Source: an archaeon HR01 (GTDB taxonomy: Archaea > Thermoproteota > Nitrososphaeria_A > Caldarchaeales > Caldarchaeaceae). Taken from it: 64,000 nucleotides of DNA. The notes beneath the pieces are model-generated. The model saw only the letters and a program-made list of their open reading frames with translations, made no database searches and was not told the DNA's origin. The first letter of the stretch is position 1, and every line of letters begins with the position of its first letter. Location: assembly GCA_002898355.1 (NCBI GenBank), contig BEHD01000002.1, forward strand, positions 62,001 through 126,000, written 5' to 3'. The position numbers were made by a program, and so were the translations under genes. Below, one piece after another: positions 17,162 through 24,449 of this stretch.

Positions 17162-17548
17162 GTGGACAGGTCTAGGGACTTGTTGATTGATGCGGAGGAT
17201 TTCCTAGGGACGGCTAGGGACCTTATGGAAAAGGGGAGGTGGAGCAAGGTCTGCTTCAACGCGCAGCAGGCGGCTGAGCTGGCTCTCAAGGCTGTGTTGC
17301 AGAGGATGGGCGTTGAGAGACGGACTCATTCGCTAGTTGACCTCTTGCGGGAACTCGTTACCCACCTTCCCGAATCTGGGAGGTTCTGGGACGACGTAAA
17401 AATCCTAGACCAATACTACATCCCCACGAGGTATGCTAATGCATTCGCCTCGGGCCCTGCCAAAGATAAGTATACAGAAAACCAGGCACGCGATGCTGTG
17501 GAGAGGGCTAAGCGGATAGTAGAGTGGGCTGGTAAACATGTCCTATAA
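17162..17548 (+). CDS. HEPN-domain protein
   Basis: A 128-residue HEPN protein. It opens with SRDLLIDAEDFLGTARDLME, contains NAQQAAELALKAVLQ, and has the late motif YYIPTRYANAF, typical of the archaeal HEPN partners of nucleotidyltransferases. The start is GTG at 17162, with TTTATACC about 28 bases upstream. It overlaps the MNT gene by 11 bases. Probable ribonuclease toxin. Confidence 0.82.
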   Translation: MDRSRDLLIDAEDFLGTARDLMEKGRWSKVCFNAQQAAELALKAVLQRMGVERRTHSLVDLLRELVTHLPESGRFWDDVKILDQYYIPTRYANAFASGPAKDKYTENQARDAVERAKRIVEWAGKHVL

Positions 17549-17966
17549 GTCGGAGCTTAAGGCCGCCGCTCTGCAGAGGGTGAATGAGTACATTGACAAG
17601 CTTGTAGACGCTGGCATAAAGCCCCGCTCGGTCATACTCTTCGGCTCCTACGCAAAAGATAGCTTCACGGAAGAAAGTGACATAGACATCTGTGTGATAG
17701 CTGAGAACCTGCCGGAAGAAGAATCCGCACGCCGCTCCCTCTCCTCCCACCTGCCACACAGGGGTGTCCAAGCAATCAGCTACTTTCCACACGAATTTCT
17801 AGAACTGCTGGAAAAGCTGAACGTCATGGTCCTGGAAATAGTGGAGTACGGTCTCCCGGTCATCGACGATAGTACATTTGCAAAGGCTAAGGTAATTCTG
17901 GAGAGACTCAAGAGCGAGGGCGTGGTAAAGCCTGAAAGAGATGGATGGAGAGTAACCAAGCCTTGA
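17538..17966 (+). CDS. Nucleotidyltransferase (MNT) partner of HEPN
   Basis: A 142-residue pol-beta superfamily nucleotidyltransferase with ILFGSYAKDSFTEESDIDIC, the full GS-x(n)-D-x-D core. It carries a C-terminal extension of about 60 residues absent from the MNT at 6806. Translationally coupled to the HEPN gene. Probable antitoxin. Confidence 0.82.
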   Translation: MSYKSELKAAALQRVNEYIDKLVDAGIKPRSVILFGSYAKDSFTEESDIDICVIAENLPEEESARRSLSSHLPHRGVQAISYFPHEFLELLEKLNVMVLEIVEYGLPVIDDSTFAKAKVILERLKSEGVVKPERDGWRVTKP

Positions 17967-18142
17967 CCACACTCCGATTCACAAATTTGATGTGGAAAAA
18001 GAAAGCAAAATCGCGGGAGAATGCATCAATATTGATTTTGAGGAGCTGGCGCAGGTGTTGCGTATAGCGATGGTTGAGCAGAACAGCTAACGCATCCACA
18101 CTTTTATCAAGTGCCCCAAACTAGTCCAGCGTGGATGGTGCC

Positions 18143-18226
18143 ATGACTATAATCATGGAAGACAATCTTTTGGCCGCAGTTGGTAGTGTCACGATTTTCA
18201 TCATTGTTTTACTGGGGATGTTGTGA
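18143..18226 (+). CDS. Possible 27-residue membrane peptide
   Basis: The ATG at 18143 is preceded by GGTG with a two-base spacer, and the frame reads MTIIMEDNLLAAVGSVTIFI, then IVLLGML and TGA. It has a short polar head and one hydrophobic helix, like the small subunits of respiratory or transport complexes. It sits alone, convergent to the electron-transfer operon at 18622-23298. Supported only by its start signal and hydrophobic pattern. Confidence 0.3.
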   Translation: MTIIMEDNLLAAVGSVTIFIIVLLGML

Positions 18227-18621
18227 AGGTGCAGGCCTTACCATAAACAGTAACAGAGCCATAAGATGAGACATGCTATGCGCCACATTTACTAATCCAT
18301 TTTTCCCAGCAGAACAAGATACTAGTTCTGATAACACCATCTTTCACTTCGTTGAAGAGGATTCGAGAGTCTCCCTCCCCAGAGAGATACGCCTCCGATA
18401 GGTTTGTCGAATACATGTGTCGTCTTAGCTGTAGCTGTTCTCAGCAGCTTCATCCTCAGCTGGTTGATCATGGAATATCTCAGCCCGACGTCAGCGGGTA
18501 GACTATCCGCAACATCCAACATAAGGGCTGACTAGGGCTCCGGCTTAGGTGTTTATATGTAGTTTTCGGATGGGTTACGATGAAGCTTTGGTTAGGCGTT
18601 GTGGGTACGGCTTGCTGAGGT
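18227..18621. other. Gap with no recognisable gene
   Basis: No coding frame or RNA gene was recognised. A TATA-like TTTATATG at about 18551 is followed 28 bases later by an ATG that opens only 12 codons before TGA. Confidence 0.35.
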
Positions 18622-19080
18622 CTATGTAGGCGCATTCAACAGGTAGCTAATGGATACGGTCTCCGTGCTTATTACGACCTCGTATGTCAACCCCTTTTCC
18701 CATAACAGGCCAACGTATATTCTTCCAACCGAGTTTCCCGGTATCTTGCAGAGGCTTGCTAGGCAGTAGTATGTGCCAGCCGGTGGGAATAGGGCTGAAA
18801 TAGAGTCGTTGCCGGCGGTGCCGGTGCCGTAGGTGGATGTCTTTAACAACGTCTCCCTGTAATATACTCCATTTATGATAACGGCTTTTATTACGATGCT
18901 TTCGGGTCTAGGGTTATAGAGGCTTACAGTCAGGGTTGGTAAGTCATTGCTAAAGTTATACCCAATCAGATGTAATTCATCTGTCTGGATAGTATGTTGA
19001 GATGCAAGGGGCGTGAAGATGATTGCTAATATTACTATGACGAAGGGAAAAATAATAACATATTTAGAAGGCTCTCCCAT
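18622..19080 (-). CDS. Small membrane-anchored extracytoplasmic protein
   Basis: A 152-residue protein with one N-terminal hydrophobic helix (VIIFPFVIVILAIIF) followed by a beta-rich outer domain (LTVSLYNPRPESIVIKAVII, a late Cys pair YYCLASLC). It is the last gene of a five-gene operon and overlaps the preceding CuA-like gene by 17 bases. No family was recognised; the context implies an accessory subunit of that electron-transfer complex. Confidence 0.6.
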   Translation of the reverse strand: MGEPSKYVIIFPFVIVILAIIFTPLASQHTIQTDELHLIGYNFSNDLPTLTVSLYNPRPESIVIKAVIINGVYYRETLLKTSTYGTGTAGNDSISALFPPAGTYYCLASLCKIPGNSVGRIYVGLLWEKGLTYEVVISTETVSISYLLNAPT

Positions 19081-19996
19081 TCTCCCTAGCCTCGCTCTTA
19101 ATCCGTGACAGAGTCCCTACTGTGTACAGGATTATACCCCATGCAGTCATCACGACAGATGAAACCAACACTATCAGAACCGTGTTGGCTTCGATAGGCG
19201 CACTCACCAGCCTCGGATCCGGCCAATAATTCTGAGACACAACATTTGTCTGAGGAAGTTCGAGCGGAGAGAAACCCTTAGAACTCACCAGAGCCAGTGT
19301 TACATTAGACTGTGTTAGGTCACCGCCACCAGCCACGACATGGATAATGTATCTTCCAGCGCTGGGTGGCTTATACAGTAGTGATGCATTTCCAGAATGG
19401 TCGGTTGTCGCTGAGCCAAGGCTCACCATGCCAAATGATGTCTCTACTAGGAACTCTATCAAGACACCTTCAGCAGGTTCCCCATTCTCCAGCGAGGCCA
19501 CAGCACCTATCAAATAGCCTGACTGGCTGGGGACCATCCATGGGCTCAGTCTTACGTGCTTGACAGCTTGTGAGGATGGTCTCACTTCGAGCAACCCTTC
19601 CTGCAGATTTTCATGACCCCTACATCGCAGAGTGCATCTGATCTTGAAGGCGCCGGGCTTGTTCGCCGTCAGTTCAACTTCTCCAGACTTACTGTCCCGG
19701 TTCAGCCTCACCACGATACCGTATTCGGGTATCTCGATTCTATGGGGATTGTCTATCTGTAGGTCATCGTCACCGTACATAAATTTCAGCCTAATGATGT
19801 CTCCTTGCTCGACTACCACCTGTAGATCCCTTGAACCATTAAAACCGTTTCTAGATACGATTATAAGAAACTCTTTGACTGAGGGTTGCCCATTACTCTG
19901 CTGGATCCTCACTTCAACGGATGATGCGTCACTGAGGGCTAATGGTAGGCTGAGTAGGATTAGCCATAGTATCAGGAGGATGGTTATAGGTCTCAA
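19064..19996 (-). CDS. Membrane-anchored cupredoxin-like (COX2/CuA-related) protein
   Basis: About 310 residues from a TTG at 19996, whose last two bases form the start of the upstream gene's TGA stop. A signal helix (ITILLILWLILLSLPLAL) leads into a cupredoxin domain with DNPHRIEIP (His) and FKIRCTLRCRGHENL, which resembles the CuA ligand loop C-x3-C-x3-H-x2-M, but here with C-x3-C-x2-H. A second Ig-like domain follows, and a C-terminal helix near residues 275-300 anchors it. Probably transfers electrons outside the membrane. A longer frame to 20086 would overlap the NrfD gene by 94 bases. Confidence 0.6.
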   Translation of the reverse strand: MRPITILLILWLILLSLPLALSDASSVEVRIQQSNGQPSVKEFLIIVSRNGFNGSRDLQVVVEQGDIIRLKFMYGDDDLQIDNPHRIEIPEYGIVVRLNRDSKSGEVELTANKPGAFKIRCTLRCRGHENLQEGLLEVRPSSQAVKHVRLSPWMVPSQSGYLIGAVASLENGEPAEGVLIEFLVETSFGMVSLGSATTDHSGNASLLYKPPSAGRYIIHVVAGGGDLTQSNVTLALVSSKGFSPLELPQTNVVSQNYWPDPRLVSAPIEANTVLIVLVSSVVMTAWGIILYTVGTLSRIKSEARENGRAF

Positions 19997-21885
19997 GGTA
20001 TCAGCGACCTCGCCTGTTCCGCTGTTTTGCTGAGATATTCCCGTCCAGCTTTTGCGAAGACCGTGACCTTGTATCCGCTGCGCCATAGCTCAAGTTTCGA
20101 CTGTTTAGGTGTGTAAACCAGCGTCGAACCATCCTCTCTATACGACACCTCTAGGCCAGGGAGTGGGTTCTCCGGCGGGGCTTGAGGATACTCAAGCCTC
20201 TGGAGCAGCACCATAACCTTGACAGGCTCGGTATAGAAGCCGATATCCTCCAATTGTGGGTGATCAAAGAGTATGGTGATGAGTCGGGCTTGGACATTGT
20301 AGAAAAGCCCCTTAACATTCCAACCCGCTGCTAATAAGCCCTCGGGCTTCAGCCCCAGTCTCCTAGCATCCCCTAGACTCAGCGGGGAGCCGAGTACCGC
20401 CAAGCTTGGCCGGTAAACTCTTGATGTCTCACGGATGAATTGGCTTAGATACCTGCTTCCTAGCCATCCCAGTGCGAAGCCGGCGAGAGAGCCGACAACC
20501 ATACGTAGGTATGTTCTTCTCTCGGATAAACGCCGCTCCCCCACAGCTCTCTGGGGAACTATTAGCCTCATGGCCGCTGGCGCTTTTTCAAGCTCCTCTG
20601 CCCTCACCTCATGACCAACTGTCTCCCAGATCGAAACTATTGGGAATAGTTTTGCGAATATTGTATATATGAGCATGAAAAGGGCGAAGGCGCCTGCCAT
20701 GATCGACCACTCCACCCAAGTCGGTGTATAGGTCCCCCATGGATATGGTAACTGTGGGACAGAGAGGGTTGGAACAACTATGTTCCATCTCTCCAGCCAC
20801 ATCCCAACATTTATCAGTATTGCCGCGATTACATACTTCACGTCGGAGGTTGAGGAGGAGGCTAAGAGTATGGCCGGTAATATCAGGCCTGCTACTACCT
20901 GAATCCAGAACGTTGTTGCATATGGTCCCCAAAAGAGGGCGGCAAGCCACATCCCCTCCAACTCCGATGTACCTAGGTACTTGTAGCCTGTCACCAAGAA
21001 CTCGTTTATCGTGAAATATATGACGATAATATCTAATGCGAGGAGGAGTTTGGCCATTGTACTGATATGCTTGTCAGAAATAGCCCATCCAATTCCTAGA
21101 ACTCGTCTGGCCAACACCATAATTAACAGTACTGTTGCCACGCCTGAAAGCACAGCTCCCGCTACGAAGTAGGGGCCAAATATCGTGCTATTCCAACCCA
21201 CCCTTAGCGTCATGGCGAAATCCCATGAAACGACTGTGTGGACGGTTATGACCATGAAGACTATGAGGTAAGTGAGAAGCCTCATAAGCCTCTCTAGTAT
21301 CTCCCACTGTTTTGGTGCTCCAGACCAACCAAGTGATAGAATTCTATACAACTTATACTGTATGGAGCCTTTATTTCTCATGGAGTCTCGGAGAAGTGCG
21401 AGGTCAGGTATCATCGGAACGTATAGGTAGAGGGTGGATGTTACAAAGTAAGTGCCTATGCTTATGAGATCCCACACGAGAGGTGACTGAATACGGCCGA
21501 AGAGGAATAGGTTGAGAACCCTGTCTGGTCTCCCTAGGTCTATGAACGGCATCGTCATAGCCACCAGTAGGCTTGCGAATGTGACGGCCTCAGCCATTCT
21601 AGTAACAGGCCTGCGCCACTCACTGCCTGTTAGTCTTAGTATAGCTGAGATCAACGCTCCAACGTGGCTAATCCCTATGAAGAATACGAAATTTATGATG
21701 TATGTCCCCCAGATAACTGTCCGCATGCCTGTAACTCCTAGACCTGTGTTGAGTTGGACGACCCAAGCATAGACACCCCATGCCACGATAGATGTGAGTA
21801 TTGAAAGGGTCAGGTAGAACCAGAAGCCATGTCTTCTCGTAGGTGCTATCAAAGCCTCAGCCTTTAGGTTGAGTTCCATGCTCAT
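19993..21885 (-). CDS. NrfD/PsrC-family quinone-interacting membrane subunit with C-terminal extension
   Basis: A 630-residue protein. The first 430 residues have about ten membrane helices of the NrfD/PsrC type (helical pairs such as WGTYIINFVFFIGISHVGAL and FNTINEFLV-like segments), which exchange electrons with the quinone pool. The last 200 residues (after RRTYLRMVVGSLAGFALGW) add another helix and a soluble domain that I do not recognise. ATGA overlap with the upstream iron-sulfur gene and TTGA overlap with the downstream CuA-like gene make a tight operon. Confidence 0.82.
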   Translation of the reverse strand: MSMELNLKAEALIAPTRRHGFWFYLTLSILTSIVAWGVYAWVVQLNTGLGVTGMRTVIWGTYIINFVFFIGISHVGALISAILRLTGSEWRRPVTRMAEAVTFASLLVAMTMPFIDLGRPDRVLNLFLFGRIQSPLVWDLISIGTYFVTSTLYLYVPMIPDLALLRDSMRNKGSIQYKLYRILSLGWSGAPKQWEILERLMRLLTYLIVFMVITVHTVVSWDFAMTLRVGWNSTIFGPYFVAGAVLSGVATVLLIMVLARRVLGIGWAISDKHISTMAKLLLALDIIVIYFTINEFLVTGYKYLGTSELEGMWLAALFWGPYATTFWIQVVAGLILPAILLASSSTSDVKYVIAAILINVGMWLERWNIVVPTLSVPQLPYPWGTYTPTWVEWSIMAGAFALFMLIYTIFAKLFPIVSIWETVGHEVRAEELEKAPAAMRLIVPQRAVGERRLSERRTYLRMVVGSLAGFALGWLGSRYLSQFIRETSRVYRPSLAVLGSPLSLGDARRLGLKPEGLLAAGWNVKGLFYNVQARLITILFDHPQLEDIGFYTEPVKVMVLLQRLEYPQAPPENPLPGLEVSYREDGSTLVYTPKQSKLELWRSGYKVTVFAKAGREYLSKTAEQARSLIP

Positions 21886-22670
21886 ACAGTAGCCCCCCTT
21901 GGTGGAAGATAGAGGACACGTGTCTCCGTCCCAAGCTCTTCCTTCAGCCTATATGCCCCTCTGCCCTTCAGCATCTCTGTTAGGCGCACAGTCTCATCAC
22001 CATTTGAGACGGCATCTTCAGCCGCATCGCCGAAGAAGAGCGCCCTATGCCCAGCCGCTGTGCATGCCTCGACACATGCAGGCAGCTTGCCTTCTTTGAT
22101 CCTATGTCTGCACCATATACACTTCTCGGCGACCCCTCTCCTATGGGGAATATTGTAATCGGGTGAATAGGGTATGTTTCTTTCTTCCTCTGATACAGGG
22201 GGATCAAACCAGTTGAAGAACCGTCTCTCATAAGGACATGCTGTCAAGCATATTCTACAGCCTATACATCTCTCCTGATCTATCAGAACAACCCCATCCT
22301 CCGAGTAGAAAGTAGCACCCACGGGGCATACTTTAGCGCAGGGAGCGTTTTGACAGTTCTGGCAAAGAACGGGTAGAAAGTGATCTCCCATGTCGAAAAC
22401 CTCTATCCAGGGCTGTCGCCCGCCGTAGCTATGCTCTCCCCATGCCGGAGGCACCCTCATCTCCTCTTGGCAGGCCTCAACACACTTCATACAGCCGTTG
22501 CATCTATCGGTATCTACTACGAAAACCCACTGTCTCCCTCTAGGTGATCCTGCTGCATGGAGGGCAACCTCAGCGGTGTACTGGGGCGTTTCCATTAAAG
22601 GTGATGAGACAGCCCCTGCGACTGCCGTGAGACCTAAGGTAAGGAGGTCACGTCTCGTGAGAGGCTGCAT
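21882..22670 (-). CDS. Tat-exported four-cluster ferredoxin subunit (DmsB/PsrB/TtrB type)
   Basis: A 262-residue protein with an N-terminal twin-arginine signal (LTRRDLLTLGLTAVAG), so the mature domain is outside the membrane. Four [4Fe-4S] sites are visible: CNGCMKCVEAC, CQNCQNAPCAKVCPVG, CIGCRICLTACPYE and CIWCRHRIKEGKLPACVEAC. These subunits normally connect a molybdopterin enzyme to an NrfD-type membrane partner. The NrfD gene overlaps its stop, but no molybdopterin subunit is encoded nearby. Confidence 0.9.
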   Translation of the reverse strand: MQPLTRRDLLTLGLTAVAGAVSSPLMETPQYTAEVALHAAGSPRGRQWVFVVDTDRCNGCMKCVEACQEEMRVPPAWGEHSYGGRQPWIEVFDMGDHFLPVLCQNCQNAPCAKVCPVGATFYSEDGVVLIDQERCIGCRICLTACPYERRFFNWFDPPVSEEERNIPYSPDYNIPHRRGVAEKCIWCRHRIKEGKLPACVEACTAAGHRALFFGDAAEDAVSNGDETVRLTEMLKGRGAYRLKEELGTETRVLYLPPRGATV

Positions 22671-22743
22671 ATCCCGCGCTATTTCTCCTCACCTCCATCT
22701 ACGACAAAAAAAGATGATTGGTGGGGACGCTGATGCATCATAT

Positions 22744-23298
22744 TCATTCAATCACGATAACGTATCCAACTATGTATTCATGGTCAGGTGCGCAGTCATT
22801 TTTATCGTGGTCGAAAGGAATGCCGCACTCGAACTTGAAGACACCAGCTCTGTCAGCTACAAAGCTCACCGTCCTAGTTCTAGCCCCCGGGTCAGGCGCC
22901 TCTTTCTCACCCGGGATCCTCCCCGTATCCACATTGAATGCATCAAGCACTAGGGAGTGGGCGTGCTCATCACTGTTTACTACAGTCAACTGCACTGTGT
23001 CACCCTTCTTCACAACAATAACCGCTGGCTCAAACCTATGGAATTCACCTGCAAGAGTATCCATCTCATCAACCTCCTCAACCACACGTGCCTCATGTAT
23101 CGTCACAGTAAACTTCTGCGTTGTCGGCTCCAATCCCTTACCAGGCGGACCCTGCGGACCGGCGGGACCCTGAGGACCTGGAGGTCCTGGCGGACCTGGG
23201 ACGATAAGGTTGACCGCTATCGCAGTTGCTGCTAGTATCATCGCTACAACAGCCAAAGCCGCTATGGCATTAACTCTTGCCGCCCTTTTTTTCTCCAT
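22744..23298 (-). CDS. Membrane-anchored cupredoxin with collagen-like linker
   Basis: About 184 residues from the ATG at 23298, with GTGATT five bases before it. One N-terminal helix is followed by seven Gly-x-y triplets (GPPGPPGPQGPAGPQGPP then GKG), then a cupredoxin domain with NSDEHAHSLVLD (His) and FKFECGIPFDHDKNDCAPDH (Cys, His and acidic residues). Probably a blue-copper-like electron carrier tethered outside the cell. First gene of the operon with the ferredoxin, NrfD and CuA-like genes. Confidence 0.75.
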   Translation of the reverse strand: MEKKRAARVNAIAALAVVAMILAATAIAVNLIVPGPPGPPGPQGPAGPQGPPGKGLEPTTQKFTVTIHEARVVEEVDEMDTLAGEFHRFEPAVIVVKKGDTVQLTVVNSDEHAHSLVLDAFNVDTGRIPGEKEAPDPGARTRTVSFVADRAGVFKFECGIPFDHDKNDCAPDHEYIVGYVIVIE

Positions 23299-23452
23299 CG
23301 CAATCACACTTATAGTGACGTAGACCGCAACAAAGATGTTTCAACAGTAGCGGCTTTAGAGCTAAGGACAGAGCAAATGTTATTGGCTAACTTCCAGACA
23401 GAAGATCTTTTCTGCTTGAACCTTAATAAGTATATGGACAAGAAATAGGTGG

Positions 23453-24199
23453 ATGGATCCGGATAGGGGTAGGAAAAATGACGGGGATAAGATTAGTGAT
23501 CTTTTTAAGGTGTTGAACCATCCCGTAAGGAGGGAGATAATAAAACTTCTTCATGAGCGGATCGATCTCTCATATACAGAGCTTCTAAGCGAGCTGAAGA
23601 TAGATGAGGGACAGTTCAACTTCCATCTTCGTACCATGAAGGAATTAGTTAATCGCATGGAAGATGGCAGGTATAAGCTAAGCCAGCTTGGCGAGGCCGC
23701 CTACCACATTATAAGCGACGCTGTCCGATCCTTAGGCGCAGTTGACCATCTAGCTAAGCCGTCCATGGGATGGAGAATCGTTCTAAGACGTGTTGCTGCC
23801 TTCATACTAGATGTATCCATCTTCATGATAGCTACTGGTGCGTTTCTCGACGAGAATATCTGGCATCTGGCCCAACTTCACATGACCGATATAAGCAGGC
23901 ACATGACCGAGATCATCAGCGCCTATGCACACATTTTCTTTGCGGCCTTCATAATTTTCACACTGCTAGAAGCATATAAGGGCCAGACCCTCGGAAAATA
24001 CGTGATGGGCATAAGGGCTACAACCATTACCGGTCGTAGGCTTACCATTGTAGAATCGGGGATAAGAAACGCTGGAAAGGTTTTCCTACTGCCGATAGAC
24101 CTGCTGGTCGGGATAATCTTTCTACGGGGGAGGGGTTATCTGAGATTTTTTGACTACTACACGAGGAGTATGGTAAGCCTAGTGGAGGACAGCCGGTAG
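23453..24199 (+). CDS. Winged-helix (ArsR-like) regulator fused to RDD membrane domain
   Basis: A 248-residue protein. Residues 12-90 form a winged helix (LFKVLNHPVRREIIKLLHE, then LKIDEGQFNFHLRTMKELV). From about residue 105 an RDD domain follows: WRIVLRRVAAFILDVSIFM, two further helices, and GQTLGKYVMGIRAT. This would place a DNA-binding domain on the membrane. It diverges from the electron-transfer operon across a 154-base gap and is the obvious candidate to regulate it. TAGGTGG immediately precedes the ATG. Confidence 0.82.
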   Translation: MDPDRGRKNDGDKISDLFKVLNHPVRREIIKLLHERIDLSYTELLSELKIDEGQFNFHLRTMKELVNRMEDGRYKLSQLGEAAYHIISDAVRSLGAVDHLAKPSMGWRIVLRRVAAFILDVSIFMIATGAFLDENIWHLAQLHMTDISRHMTEIISAYAHIFFAAFIIFTLLEAYKGQTLGKYVMGIRATTITGRRLTIVESGIRNAGKVFLLPIDLLVGIIFLRGRGYLRFFDYYTRSMVSLVEDSR

Positions 24200-24449
24200 A
24201 CATAGCAACGGATGCGTAGACTTCCCCCCTCAAGGTTTGTTGGATAATTCTTAATCTGACCTTCAGCACGTACAGGGGGCTGTGCTCGCTCTCGTCGCTA
24301 GACCGCCTCTCCGTGGCTTCTGGCCCTTTGTTAGGGGTCTATAGTCCCTCTGGTAAGAGGGTTCAATATTGTGGATCGGCTCATTACAGGCTCTAGGTCA
24401 TAAACTTCCCGGTTTTCCATCCTTTTAAGATAGAAGCCTTATTAGATGG

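Noticed and set aside
18580-18621. Short plus-strand frame after a TATA element
   Set aside because: It stops after 12 codons and overlaps the end of a well-supported minus-strand gene further on.
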